From positions 2,728,001 through 2,792,000 of the forward strand of contig NC_016457.1 in the NCBI RefSeq assembly GCF_000226115.1: a stretch of DNA of 64,000 nucleotides. The letters run 5' to 3'. Source of the DNA: Thermothielavioides terrestris NRRL 8126. Lineage: Eukaryota; Ascomycota; Sordariomycetes; Sordariales; Chaetomiaceae. Position 1 is the stretch's first letter. The number at the start of each line of letters is the position of its first letter. Below are positions 10,984 through 21,716 of this stretch, one piece after another. The notes below the pieces were generated by a model. It had not been told where the DNA came from and did no database searches. It saw only the letters and a program-made list of their open reading frames with translations. Position numbers and translations under genes: made by a program.

Positions 10984-13427
10984 ATGGCCCCTGTAAGCAG
11001 CCCTCGCCCCGCCAGCACGAGCCTTACTTGATGATGCCTGCCGCCAACACCCTTCCCTCTACCCAAGAGTTGCCCGTGGCCTTGACTTTACAAGCTGACG
11101 CTGCTTGATTGCAGTCGCGGACGGACGGCGACAAAGATGGCGTCCATACAGGTGCGCATACCCTTCCAGCGTGCTTCACTTCTCCCCCCGCCCTGATGGT
11201 TACTGACGGCTCAGCAGGCAAGATCTACTCGATCTCCGGGTTCGTCACGACCAAATTCCCCCGCCACGAGCCCGCGCAGCGACCGCTGATATAAGATATA
11301 CAGACCCGTCGTCGTCGCCGAGGGCATGATCGGAGTTGCCATGTACGAGCTGGTACGTACGGCCACGGTTTCCGCCGCGATTTCCGCGTCTGCAAGGGCG
11401 ATGTGGCTGAGCTGAGGAATAGGTGAAAGTCGGCCATGACCGGCTCGTCGGCGAAGTCATCCGAATCAATGGCGACCAAGCGACCATTCAGGTGTACGAA
11501 GAAACAGGTTAGGACATCCAACGGTGCTGTCCCAGCGTCCTCGTCGTGACGCTAACATCTCCCCAGCCGGCGTTATGGTTGGCGATCCAGTGCTGCGGAC
11601 TGGCAAGCCCCTCGCTGTCGAGCTCGGCCCCGGTCTCCTGAACAACATCTACGACGGTATCCAACGGCCGCTGGAGAAGATTTCGTCCTTGTCGAAGAGC
11701 ATCTACATTCCCAGAGGCATCGCCGCCCCCGCGCTCGACCGCGAGAAGAAGTGGGATTTCACCCCGACCATGAAGGTTGGCGATCACATCGCAGGCGGCG
11801 ATGTGTGGGGGACCGTCTACGAGAACTCGCTCATCTCGGTGCACAAGATTCTGTTTCCGCCGCGGGCTCGTGGCACCATCACCAGGATCGCCGACAAGGG
11901 CAGTTACACCGTCGAGGAGAAGCTCCTCGAGGTCGAGTTTGACGGCAAGAAGACGGAATACCCCATGATGCAGACCTGGCCGGTGCGAGTCCCGCGCCCG
12001 ACAACCGAGAAGCAGTCAGCCGACAAGCCATTCATTGTTGGCCAGCGCGTGCTCGACGCTCTGTTCCCTTCCGTCCAGGGCGGCACTGTTGCCATCCCTG
12101 GCGCCTTCGGTTGTGGCAAGACCGTCATCAGCCAGTCCGTCTCCAAGTTCTCCAACAGTGACGTGATCGTCTACGTCGGGTGTAGGTAGAGCGATCTGGG
12201 TTGTTTTATTATTCACCCCCTTTTCCGCTAAACCCCCCTAATCACGCTCCAAGGAGCAACCATGTGGCTAACACCATTGGCAGGCGGCGAGCGCGGCAAT
12301 GAGATGGCCGAAGTCTTGAAGGACTTCCCCGAACTTACCATCAAGGTCGAGGGCCGCGAGGAGCCCATCATGAAGCGCACCACGCTCATCGCCAACACCT
12401 CCAACATGCCTGTCGCCGCGCGTGAGGCCTCAATTTACACCGGAATCACAGTGGCCGAGTACTTCCGGGACCAGGGCATGAACGTCGCCATGATGGCCGA
12501 CTCGTCGTCGCGCTGGGCGGAAGCCTTGCGAGAACTCTCGGGCCGTCTCGGCGAGATGCCAGCCGACCAAGGCTTCCCCGCCTACCTCGGCGCCAAGCTC
12601 GCCTCCTTCTACGAGCGCGCCGGCAAGGTCCAGGCCCTCGGGAGCCCAGCGCGCGAGGGCAGCGTCAGCATCGTCGGCGCCGTGTCCCCTCCCGGCGGCG
12701 ACTTCTCCGACCCGGTCACGTCCGCCACGCTGGGCATCGTGCAGGTCTTCTGGGGCCTCGACAAGAAGCTTGCGCAGCGCAAGCACTTCCCCTCCATCAA
12801 CACCTCGCTCAGCTACAGCAAGTACACGGCGGTGCTCGACAAGTGGTACGAGAAGGAGTACCCGGACTTCCCGCGGCTGCGCGACCGCATCCGCCAGCTG
12901 CTGTCGGACAGCGAGGAGCTCGACCAGGTCGTGCAGCTGGTCGGCAAGTCGGCCCTGTCGGACCCGGACAAGATCACGCTCGACCTGGCGACGCTGGTCA
13001 AGGAGGACTTTCTGCAGCAGAACGGCTACTCGGACTACGACCAGTTCTGCCCCATCTGGAAGACCGAGTGGATGATGAAGCTCATGATGGGCTTCCACGA
13101 CGAGGCCCAGAAGGCCGTCGCCCAGGGCCAGACCTGGGCCAAGGTCCGCGACGCCACCCAGGAGCTGCAGGCTCAGCTGCGCAGGCTCAAGTTCGAGGTG
13201 CCCACCGAGGGGCAGGAGAAGATCTGCAAGAAGGTTGGTCTCTCTCTCTTTTTTCGCTGCTTTCCCTCCCCTCCCCTCCCCTCCCCTCCCCTTTCTTTTG
13301 CTTTCAGCTCTGCTTCTGCTTTCCTTGAGTGGTCAGGTGTATGTGTGCTGACGGGAGTTGTTCCAAACAGTACGAGGCGATACAGCAGGCCATGCTGGAC
13401 AAGTTTGCCGCTGTGATTGATGAGTGA
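10984..13427 (+). CDS. VMA1: V-type proton ATPase catalytic subunit A
   Basis: ATP-hydrolysing subunit of the peripheral V1 sector that acidifies vacuoles and endosomes. Eight exons: 10984-10992, 11115-11151, 11218-11239, 11304-11352, 11423-11507, 11567-12181, 12284-13233 and 13371-13427. They give 607 aa, the length I recall for Neurospora vma-1. The 5' end is finely split: five exons of 9, 37, 22, 49 and 85 nt. Landmarks in order: [40 protein letters not shown], the P-loop GAFGCGKT near residue 245, [16 protein letters not shown], and [20 protein letters not shown]. No intein interrupts the P-loop region, unlike yeast VMA1. The last exon encodes only 18 residues, ending AAVIDE. An in-frame upstream ATG at 10561 could give a 141-residue extension, but the conserved start is the one chosen. 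Confidence 0.97.
13264..13291. repeat. CCCTC pentanucleotide tract in VMA1 intron
   Basis: About five tandem CCCTC units inside the last VMA1 intron (13234-13370), forming part of a long polypyrimidine run. Confidence 0.7.
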
Positions 13428-14183
13428 AAAAAAAGAGTTACCCTGCACGGGAGATGTCCGGCCTGGTTGGCATGTGTTTGTGTGTGTGCGTGTGTGTCAA
13501 GGACAAGTAAAGGAAGAGATTGGTTTCCCTCACCAGGGTGGTTGTCATGTAACTGTGCATATGGGAAGGATGGCCTGGAACCTAGCACATAGACTTCTTC
13601 GGGGATCCTCATTTTCGTCTCTTGGTTCCTTGAGCGCGGATCTGAGGGTCATGGTGATGTTGCGTTCCATTGTCTCTGATCAATCGATGGACGGATTGGT
13701 CCAGTTCACCACAACAGTCCTGCAATGGCTCAACGCGGGGTTGTGGTTCTGATGCGTTTCATTTCATCACATTCGTTGCGTCATTATCGTTAACACTCCC
13801 ACAGCCCATCTTAAGCTCATCACACAATGTCCACCCACATCTTGCCGCCCCCTCTCTGTCTATTTCCCACAACCGGGCTGGATGAGCGCCAAAAAAGCAG
13901 TCTCACCTCCAACCCCCCCAAGTCGCCGCGAGGCACCTTCTTCTGCAGCCATTGGGTTGAATTGAATCCTCACATATCGGCAGTCCAACAACAACTGTGC
14001 TTTACCGAGGGGCGGAGGGAAATCAGAGCAAAGCTCAACGCCGACAGGTCTCACGCCAAAAGGCACAGAAGCATGTCCGTGCGTGGCACGCTTTGCATAC
14101 CTCCCTCCTCCCCAGTCACTCCCCTCCCACACCGTTGAGAAAGCGGGGAGAGAGAGAGGGGGGAGAGAGAGGACGAATCCCCT
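13428..14183. other. Convergent intergenic region VMA1 / DUF4048-like
   Basis: No gene. It contains a GT-rich stretch around 13470-13497 and a purine (GA)n tract at 14145-14172. Both 3' UTRs probably end here. Confidence 0.4.
14145..14172. repeat. GA-rich purine tract
   Basis: An almost pure G/A run with GAGAGA units, just downstream of the minus-strand gene's stop codon. Confidence 0.6.
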
Positions 14184-15947
14184 TTAAACACCCTTTTCCT
14201 TCCCCACGGCAACCGGCGCAGACCTCGCCGTCGCCGTCGCCGCCGCCAAGCTGCTGCCGCTGTCGGGAGCCGACAGGCTGCGCTCCCACTCCTTCATGAA
14301 GTCGCCGGCCACGCGCTTAAGGTTGCTCGGCGTCAGCCGGTTGAGCACCGGCGGCAGCAGGTCCTCGAGCTTGTGGGGGCTGAGGGAGAGGGCGGCGGAG
14401 GAGGACGGCGGTGGTGGTGCCGAGGGGGAGGGGGAGCGGGGGTTGGCGGAGGGTTTCTTTTTCCTGGTTCGTGTTCAAAACGGCGTCGGGTTAGTGCGAT
14501 TGTGCAGGTAGTCGGGATGGAGGTGGTGAGGTGGGAGGCTGCTGGCTGTGGGTGGTAGAGGAAGCAAGGGAAAAAGGAGGAACGGGGGGGCTTACGAAGG
14601 GCTTGAGTCGCTCTCGGGGATGGACGGGATGATGTCGCCGTTGACCGTCGTGCCGCTCCACCGGGGAGAGGTGGAGCTGGGGCTGTCCCAGTTGGACCAG
14701 TCGTTGTCATCCACCGAGTCCATGGCCAGGGGCGTCCAGGAGAAGCGCTTGGTCGGCTTCGTGGTGCCCGCGTCGGTTTTGGATCTCTGCAGCGGCCGCG
14801 GCGGCTTGGGGGGTGGGACATCGCCGAACTGGCCCCCCTCATCTTTTCCTGTTTGACTGTTTTGCTCCTGCTTCGATGTCTTGGGCGTATCCTCGAAAGC
14901 CGACGTCGCTCGGGGCCTGGGGTTGCCCGAGGCACGGATGGTGTCCTGGTCGCCGGCGCTCACAGCACTATTTAGGCTCCCTGTCACGGTTGGCCTCATG
15001 CTGCCGTCCATGCCCCTCAGGTAAGTTCCTTGGCCGGTGATTGGCTCATCGCCCACTGTCGCCTGACGCAGGTCCTCCATAAATGTCCAAATCCCCGTCT
15101 TGAGATCCTCCGCAAGCTGCTTCATGGCGGTTGCTTGCGTTGGCCGCGAGGCCCATGATGCGCGCTTGGCGGGAAGAGCAGGAGCGGCAGGCGTGAAGCG
15201 ACTGTCAGCGTCCAACTTGGAGCTTTCTGACTCGTCGTCAAATCCGCCATTGGTTTTGGTTGGAGACAGCAAAGACAGGGTGCGCGTGTGGCTTCCCGTA
15301 AACACGCGCCGTCGACTCCGTTCTGGTGTTGCCTGCTGATTCTGCTGGCCGAGGAGCGCTTTTCTCCGGTCGAGCTCGACACTGCGCCGAATGGCTGTCT
15401 CGTCCTGCAGCTCGGCAGCTGGTCCGAGACCGGAAAGCGCTTCAATATTTCGTCGCCCCGCTCTCTTCTTGTACGCCTCGTGCGTCGCCCATTGCTTCTT
15501 CAGCCTTGCAAGATCCGATTCGGCACGGCTGAGCTCTTCACGAAGCTCCAAGACGCGGCGTTCCTGTGCTGCTATTGCGGTAATGAAGTCATTCGGGTCC
15601 ACGGGTGACATGAGGCCAGGCGTGTCAAGCGGAGTCGGGGGAAATGCAGGCGCAGTGGAAGACGCTGGCGTTGGCCGCGCAGAATAGGCAGTTGGCGGCA
15701 TGATTGGCAAAGTCAGGGATAGCCTGTTGGTGCTCCTCGAAGCCGTCGAAGCCGACCTTGTCGAGCGGGTCTCTACAGGATCGTCGGCTTGCGAAGCAGG
15801 CGACGCAACAGGTTCTTCAGGGAGGCGCCGCGGCCTGGACTCGTCATGGCTGCCTCCCCGGCTCTCATAGCGTCTCCCCTCGGGGGTTGAAGCGCCATTG
15901 CTCAGGGTTCGGTCCATGCCGCGCTGGAGCGGCGCGGTCTCTTCCAT
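14184..15947 (-). CDS. Uncharacterised fungal protein, DUF4048-like
   Basis: Two exons on the minus strand, 15947-14596 and 14463-14184, give 543 aa. From memory the central segment resembles the fungal DUF4048 family: SLTLPIMPPTAYS, PPTPLDTPGLMSPVDPNDF, then a coiled coil (AAQERRVLELREELSRAESD). No function is established for that family. The rest is Ser/Pro/Arg-rich and probably disordered (SRSTNRLSL, RRVFTGSHTRTLSL, PPPKPPRPLQRS), with many potential phospho-sites and an SH3-ligand-like PPPKPPRP. The C-terminal exon holds a compact helical block, LEDLLPPVLNRLTPSNLKRV followed by AGDFMKEWERSL. The start is uncertain: the frame stays open upstream to another ATG at 16247, but the upstream stretch (Cys/Arg-rich) looks non-coding, so I chose MEETAPLQ at 15947. 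Confidence 0.72.
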
Positions 15948-18062
15948 CTCCTGGAGCGGGCCTGGGCAGACGCGGGCTACCTTAGCTCGCTTCGCCGGCA
16001 GTCTAAGTCGGTCAAAAGAGTGCGAGAGCTTGCGCAGAGAGCCAGGATGTGAGCTCAGTCGGCGACCGGAATGGCTTGGGGTGGCGAGCGAGTGTCGGCA
16101 GAGGCGCCGCCTGCAGTTGAAGCGGGTAGGTCTTCCGGCGACGACGGCGGCCTTATGGAGGTTCAGCGGGTTGCTGTCGCGTTTGTTCAAGAGAGTGTTG
16201 GCGCAAGCCGATATAAAGCAGGTCCGTACGAGGACGGCAGAGGTCATGGGAAAAAGAATGGATGCAATCCAGAGGGTGGGAACCTCATCTCGCCCGATTC
16301 ATGCAGCCCCTGGTTCTGATTGGCGAAGCTGCCCCTGACCGCCGACTCGTCCGGGGGAGGAGGAGCGCTGGCTGGATCCGGTCCCTGGCCCGCGTGGGTC
16401 CGGCGCTGACAGGGCCCAGCAGCCAGCTCCACCGCTGTTTCGCCGTGTCGTTTCGTTTCCTTGGCTCTGATGGAGACTGTTGTTTTGTTGACGTTGCCTT
16501 CCGACCGCAAGACCTGGACCTGGTCGCGTCGGATGGCGATGAGAATCAATTGCGGTCCGGTGTGTAACCGAACCAGTCGGCGATCGACAAAACGTAATCG
16601 GACGTAACGTCCACAGTGTCCAACAGCGGCCGACAGGACACCGGCGCTGTGGGCTTGCTGCGCTTCAAAGGAATGTGGTTCAAGAGAGCGACCGAGGCAG
16701 AGGATGGCAAGCGACAGACTGAGGGATGTTGCGGGAGATTCCAGGAGCTCGGTTGCGGGAGCTTCTTAAAAGGGTGCAAGGGGAGTCGCCCGGCGCTCAT
16801 TTCGTGCTGCATCTCAGTGCCACGGAAACCCGCAGGGGCCACCAAACAGCGCGAACCTGGAAAAGGTGATCAGCTCCACAGCGCACGCAGTGTCTCACAT
16901 GTCGTCACTCCTTAATTCCAGCGCCCCGGATACAAAACGGAGACCACCAAACAATTTACTATCTCCATGGCTTTCTTTGACTGGTCCCGAGTCTGGCTTC
17001 AGAGCACCGTGGACGTGTGACATTTGGTAGCTTACACTACTGTGCATTCAGTGTCAAGGAGTTGATACTGCGATACATATGCCCACCTGTTCGTTCAACT
17101 ACTGGTCCGGAATACCGAGGTAGTGTATGGATGAGGTGGGCCTTTGCTGCCCCTGCTGATCCGCTCAGCCCAGAGCCAGGTTTTGCTGACCTCTCCTTTA
17201 CTGTGTATTCCGTACATGGACAACGGAATAATCATAACCTGTAAATTACACAGTGTACGAATTACTGCACAGTTATTCGTACGGAGTACATCCGGACCGG
17301 CCGCTCGCGGTCTGCTCCTGTTCACTGGACTCGCACGTGACGACGCGTTTTCGTCGCGCCTTCCAGGTGGAGACAAACGAGGGATCCAGGAATCGGCCTC
17401 GAGAACCGTGGGGAAGCCAAAGCCAATGGCTGCTGCTGCCTTGGTTGAGAGTCGAGTTTTCGCCCCGCTGCTGCATCACGTTTGGCAATCCGGAAGCTGG
17501 CGGCTTTTTCTGCCGCCAGGCATCATCGCCAGGCTCCCGTTTGCCTGCTGGCGTCCTGCGCGTCAGCTTGCGACAAGTGCGCATTGAAGATGCCCGGGCA
17601 CTCTTCAAGAGCTCTCCGCCAAGCGGAGAAAAAGGCCCTGGACGGGACCAACGAGTCGCAAGATACCCTTGTCATCGCGCATCACCTGATGATGAGCTTC
17701 GGTGTCGGTCTGGTGAGTCCAGCATCAACAGCCCCTCGTCCAATTTAATGTCCGGGCAGTCGAGGCTAATCACTCGAGGCACTGTGCAGAGGAGCAGCTC
17801 TCCCCATGTCGAAGAAGCAGTGCCGCTGCCTTCACCCAGGCAAAGTAGCCCGGCGAGCGAGAGGGGCGATGGGCTGAGTGAGTCCAATTCGCCTTCGAAG
17901 CACCTCGCCCAAATTCACCGTAGACTGTTTTCGCGCTGACGGTCGCACGCAGACTCGGCATGCGGCAGCAGACCGACCGAGCAGGTGAGTCTGCTCGCAC
18001 GGCCCCAGCTGAAGCCAATCGCAGTCGCGTTATGACCTGCAAACACGACCCCTGCCTCGGCC
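15948..18062. other. Divergent intergenic region, DUF4048-like / Crb2-like
   Basis: About 2.1 kb with no supported gene; scattered open frames have no domain-like features. The 17030-17290 part is relatively AT-rich and holds the word TACGGAGTAC at 17280-17289, which recurs elsewhere in the window. Promoters and leaders of both neighbours lie here. Confidence 0.35.
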
Positions 18063-20966
18063 ATGGATTGCACTGACCAGCTTCAGAAGACGCGGGGTAC
18101 GCGTGGCGTGGATGACACCGAGCAAAGCCAAGCTTCTTCAATTCCAGAGACTCAGGACCCTGGCGCTTTGAGCGGCGGGCGGCCAGCAGGTGTTGCGCCG
18201 ATCTGGGATGCTCTTGAGCAACATGGCACGCTGGGCGGTGCTTTGTCACTGCCAGACAGTCTTCCGCTGACCCACCACCATTCGGCAGAGGAGGCCGGCG
18301 GCGTGCCGCGAAAGCAGAAAATGGATTCGACACAATCTTCCACCCAGCCCAACGCTGGCCGCAGTTACGATCAGTACTACCACTCATCGCCAAATGCTCT
18401 GGCTCAGAGTTCGCCCCAGCCTGTTCGGGGCAGCTCTCCGAATGTCGAGATTCCTGTAGACGATGATGACACGGCTGCTGTTCGGTTCGATGATGACGGT
18501 GCCGCTGGGACCAACAAGACCGTTTCCCCGGCCCAAGACGACTCGGGATTCGTGGATTTTGGAAGCCTCGCGCGGTTCCATCACGTAGCCTCTCAAAAGA
18601 CTGCTCAGTCTCCGACCCAGCACTTGCCAGAGACTCCCGCTCAATCCCGAAACCCGTTCCGGCACAGCCGCTCCCAACTGCTCCCGACGTCCCAGCTGTT
18701 CCGAGGTACACAATTCTCATCACCAGCCAAAGCCGCCAGCCCAACATCGTCGCGCCCGTCGCCGGCCGACTTCCCTGGACAGACGATTTCTCCCAACCCA
18801 GTCGTCTCGTCCCCTCTTAAGGCTCGTGGCCTCCGTTCTTCACCCCCTGTCGACATTACGTCAAGCCCGGGGATTTTGCCCGGGACCACCTCCTCGACGA
18901 TCGATGCTAGGGCAGCTAGCCCCGTTCACGCCGCATCGGCCGAGAACCCTGTCGTGCCAGACTCTTCTCACGATGGGCCAGCCAGAAAGAGATCGGGCCC
19001 AGAGCCGATGAGCACCTACGAGCCGATGCGCAAATCTCAGGAAAGGCGATCAACCTCTTGGGGGCGCTCCGATCCCGTTAGCTCCGGCGAAGACGATGAT
19101 AGCTATGACACCATAGTGAGGCGCAGGAAAGCCCAGCTGAAGAAGGAAGCTGCTTTGAAGCAGCTGACCACCATCAGCTTTCCCCGTCCCATGAAGTCGG
19201 AAATCGTTGAGGTGCCCTCAACTAGCCAGCGCAGGCGGACGAGTCAAGCCGAGGAATATATCGCTCAGTGTTACGGAAAGACTCTGACAGAGAACGACTC
19301 GGAATGCGCGGATGCCGTGAAGGAGTCCCAAGAGGCCCCTCAGCAGCCTGCGCAACGTCGCTCTGAAGTGGATGAGGAGTCAACCCAGTCAGACGTGGAG
19401 AAGCCGGAGCCTGCAATGGACCCCACGCCACCTACGGCGCCTGAGCTCCCGCGATCGTCAACGATGTCGGCCAACCTACCTGCTCAGGCGTCCGTGATTG
19501 AAGGCACGTCCCATGCGGACGCCATCCCGGAGACAAGCCCTACTGGCAGAAGGCCTGAGCCTCTGCCGCAGGTGGCACCGTCTCTTGAGGTCCCCCCGTC
19601 AGAAGCCAAATCAGCTTCGAATTTCCGTTCCTCTCCACCGGCCTTCAGTACGAGATCCAGAAAAGCGAGGTCTGTCAAAGGGTACGCGCCGGTGCCGAGT
19701 TCAACCTCCAGTCTGAGTGACCTGCCATCGACCCCCCAGCTGCCGCCCAGCGATTCTCACAGTATCACGAGCACAGTAAACACAGGCTCGCCAACTGGCT
19801 CCACCGTCGTCGCCAGTTCCTCGCCGGCTGTTGCTCAAACTAGGCGGCGGGATACGCGTAGAAGACTGCCAAAGCTGAAAACAGGATCGACCGAGAGCCT
19901 CAGACAGTTTAACAAGGTGGCTAGGCGGGGTTCTAACTCGACCGACGAGCTGTCGCGATCCGTGTCGGCAACGCCTACTTTCGAGCAGAGCCTGCGCGTC
20001 TCTCGCCTTTCCGTGTCGAGACCGGCATCCCGATCCGGCCGTGCGGCTATGAGGCCCCCGCCAACTCAGCGGGACCTGAAGCTATTCGAGAACATGGCCT
20101 TTGCGATATCCTTCCAGTCGAGGAAGCCCGGCGAAAGCAACGATCAATACAGTGCCCGGACCGACTTCTCGGCTATGCTCCAGAAACGGATCAGACAGGC
20201 TGGCGGCCGGATTCTGGAGAACGGCTTCGATGAACTTTTTGAAGTATTGCCCATGGAAACTCCGTCGAGTAGTCCTGCTGTTTCGAGTCGTGGCGGCGAC
20301 GCTGAGATCCACCTTACTCCCGAGGGCCGTTCTATGGGTTTTACTGCACTGATTGCAGATGGCCACTCGCGCAAGGTCAAATACATGCAGGCTCTTGCCC
20401 TCGGCTTGCCATGCATCGCCGCTCGATGGATCACGACGTGCCTGGACCGAAACGAGGTTGTCGACTGGTCGCCGTACTTGCTCTGCGCCGGCCAGTCTGC
20501 CTTCCTCGGCGATGCTATCCGGTCGAGGAGCTTAACCCCGTACGATCCGGCAACAGCGAAGCTGGTGGATGTCATCAAACAACGGAAGAAGCTCCTGGAA
20601 GGGAGCAAGATCCTTGCCGTCGTGAAGAAGTCGGTGGAGGGGAAGAAGATGGCCTATGTGTTCCTTGCGCGCGTGCTGGGTGCGGCCCTGACGCGTGTCT
20701 ACAGTGTTGAGGAGGCAAAAGCGGAGATGAAAGCCGCCGAGGAGTTGGGACAGCCGTTTGACTGGGTCTATGTGGACGGAAAGCCGGACGAGGAGGCCCT
20801 GTTCGCTTCCGGCCCGAGCGGCGGCAGAAAGAGGAAGCGGGCGTCCACGGCTGCGAGCTCTGCTGCTGGGCCGCCGGTGAAGCGGGTTCGGACGCTGAGC
20901 GACGAGCTGGTTATCCAGAGCTTGATTCTGGGTCGGCTCATCGAGGAGGGTGAGATGGATGAATGA
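18063..20966 (+). CDS. Tandem-BRCT DNA damage checkpoint adaptor (Crb2/Rad9/53BP1-like)
   Basis: Intronless, 967 aa, starting in a good context (CGGCCATGG). The C-terminal 290 residues form a tandem BRCT unit: LFENMAFAISFQSR opens BRCT1, then GGRILENGFDELF, FTALIADGHSRKVKYMQALA, LGLPCIAARWITTCL, and a second repeat with KKMAYVFLARVLGAAL and FDWVYVD. The extreme C-terminus VIQSLILGRLIEEGEMDE is typical of Crb2-type proteins. In S. pombe and S. cerevisiae such proteins bring the checkpoint kinase Chk1/Rad53 to phospho-H2A at breaks. The N-terminus carries several SQ/TQ sites (EQSQ, ETQD, DSTQSSTQ), expected targets of ATR/ATM-type kinases, and the middle is Ser/Pro-rich and disordered. I see no Tudor-like segment before the BRCTs, where Crb2 and Rad9 normally have one. 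Rtt107/Brc1-type proteins are a less likely alternative. Confidence 0.8.
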   Translation: MDCTDQLQKTRGTRGVDDTEQSQASSIPETQDPGALSGGRPAGVAPIWDALEQHGTLGGALSLPDSLPLTHHHSAEEAGGVPRKQKMDSTQSSTQPNAGRSYDQYYHSSPNALAQSSPQPVRGSSPNVEIPVDDDDTAAVRFDDDGAAGTNKTVSPAQDDSGFVDFGSLARFHHVASQKTAQSPTQHLPETPAQSRNPFRHSRSQLLPTSQLFRGTQFSSPAKAASPTSSRPSPADFPGQTISPNPVVSSPLKARGLRSSPPVDITSSPGILPGTTSSTIDARAASPVHAASAENPVVPDSSHDGPARKRSGPEPMSTYEPMRKSQERRSTSWGRSDPVSSGEDDDSYDTIVRRRKAQLKKEAALKQLTTISFPRPMKSEIVEVPSTSQRRRTSQAEEYIAQCYGKTLTENDSECADAVKESQEAPQQPAQRRSEVDEESTQSDVEKPEPAMDPTPPTAPELPRSSTMSANLPAQASVIEGTSHADAIPETSPTGRRPEPLPQVAPSLEVPPSEAKSASNFRSSPPAFSTRSRKARSVKGYAPVPSSTSSLSDLPSTPQLPPSDSHSITSTVNTGSPTGSTVVASSSPAVAQTRRRDTRRRLPKLKTGSTESLRQFNKVARRGSNSTDELSRSVSATPTFEQSLRVSRLSVSRPASRSGRAAMRPPPTQRDLKLFENMAFAISFQSRKPGESNDQYSARTDFSAMLQKRIRQAGGRILENGFDELFEVLPMETPSSSPAVSSRGGDAEIHLTPEGRSMGFTALIADGHSRKVKYMQALALGLPCIAARWITTCLDRNEVVDWSPYLLCAGQSAFLGDAIRSRSLTPYDPATAKLVDVIKQRKKLLEGSKILAVVKKSVEGKKMAYVFLARVLGAALTRVYSVEEAKAEMKAAEELGQPFDWVYVDGKPDEEALFASGPSGGRKRKRASTAASSAAGPPVKRVRTLSDELVIQSLILGRLIEEGEMDE

Positions 20967-21380
20967 AATGCTTTACTAGGGGATTTCAGTGTGAAGCATA
21001 GCATGGGCGTTGAGGATTGTGGCAAAGGTTTTTCGTAAGGGTCGGTTTGGATCGGATCGGGATATGGGCAACGGGCTCGAGGCATACTGGTAATGGTCGA
21101 TAGATGGTCGGGATCTTGGCATGATGGACTGGACTGGCGTAGCGGAAAGACATCGCTCGAGTGCGAGACAAATACACCCATCAATTTGGATTGCCCCGTA
21201 CAACGTTGTGAGGATGCAAGTGGCTGGGCAGGGGGCAGGTATCTGTGTCCACGAGTGACCGAGACTCAAAACCCACGCTCGCGGGGAATACGGTGGTTTG
21301 TGTTGTCCCTCCTTTCCGCGCACCTGCGTGCATGACGGTGATCCGAAGGGGGAGGGGAGGGTCAGGATTCGAGGCAATCT

Positions 21381-21475
21381 CTCTCCCAAGCAAGTTGCTC
21401 AACGCTCGAGCGGCCTCGGAGGAAATGTGTTGCCTCCCTCCCAGGTTGCTCTACGCTCAGAGCGGCCCTCAGAGA
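21381..21475. repeat. Imperfect direct repeat, two copies
   Basis: Two copies of a roughly 30-40 bp unit spaced about 51 bp apart share GTTGCTCNACGCTCNGAGCGG-like cores (near 21392-21421 and 21443-21475). The flanking CTCTCCCA/CCTCCCTCCCA also match. It looks like an old local duplication. Confidence 0.6.
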
Positions 21476-21655
21476 TCAGTCAGCGCCATCAAAGCCACAC
21501 GGGCTTGAAGGGAGGAGGGGGGAAGGCAGGGAAGGGACGTGTGATACTGCTGCTGGTAGCTCCGTGCTCTGTACTCCGTAACGGGATGTTGGAATTACAG
21601 CGCGGAATCCATTCAACGATTCTTCCTCCACTGACGGACTGACGAGGTGTTGTTC

Positions 21656-21656
<1 letters not shown>

Positions 21657-21713
<57 letters not shown>
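21657..21713. repeat. Poly(A) tract, 57 nt
   Basis: Uninterrupted run of 57 A. No retroelement ORF or target-site duplication is visible beside it, so a simple homopolymer expansion is the most cautious reading. Confidence 0.95.

Positions 21714-21716
<3 letters not shown>

Noticed and set aside
12430..13098. Open frame antisense to VMA1
   Set aside because: Shadow of strongly biased codons in the V-ATPase exon; no protein-like features.
15948..16247. Extension of the DUF4048-like protein to the ATG at 16247
   Set aside because: The added 100 residues are Cys/Arg-rich and unlike the Ser/Pro-rich protein that follows; kept only as an alternative start.
17253..17939. 228-codon frame upstream of the checkpoint gene
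   Set aside because: No domain-like text, competing frames in the same place, and it ends before the checkpoint gene without a plausible splice into it.
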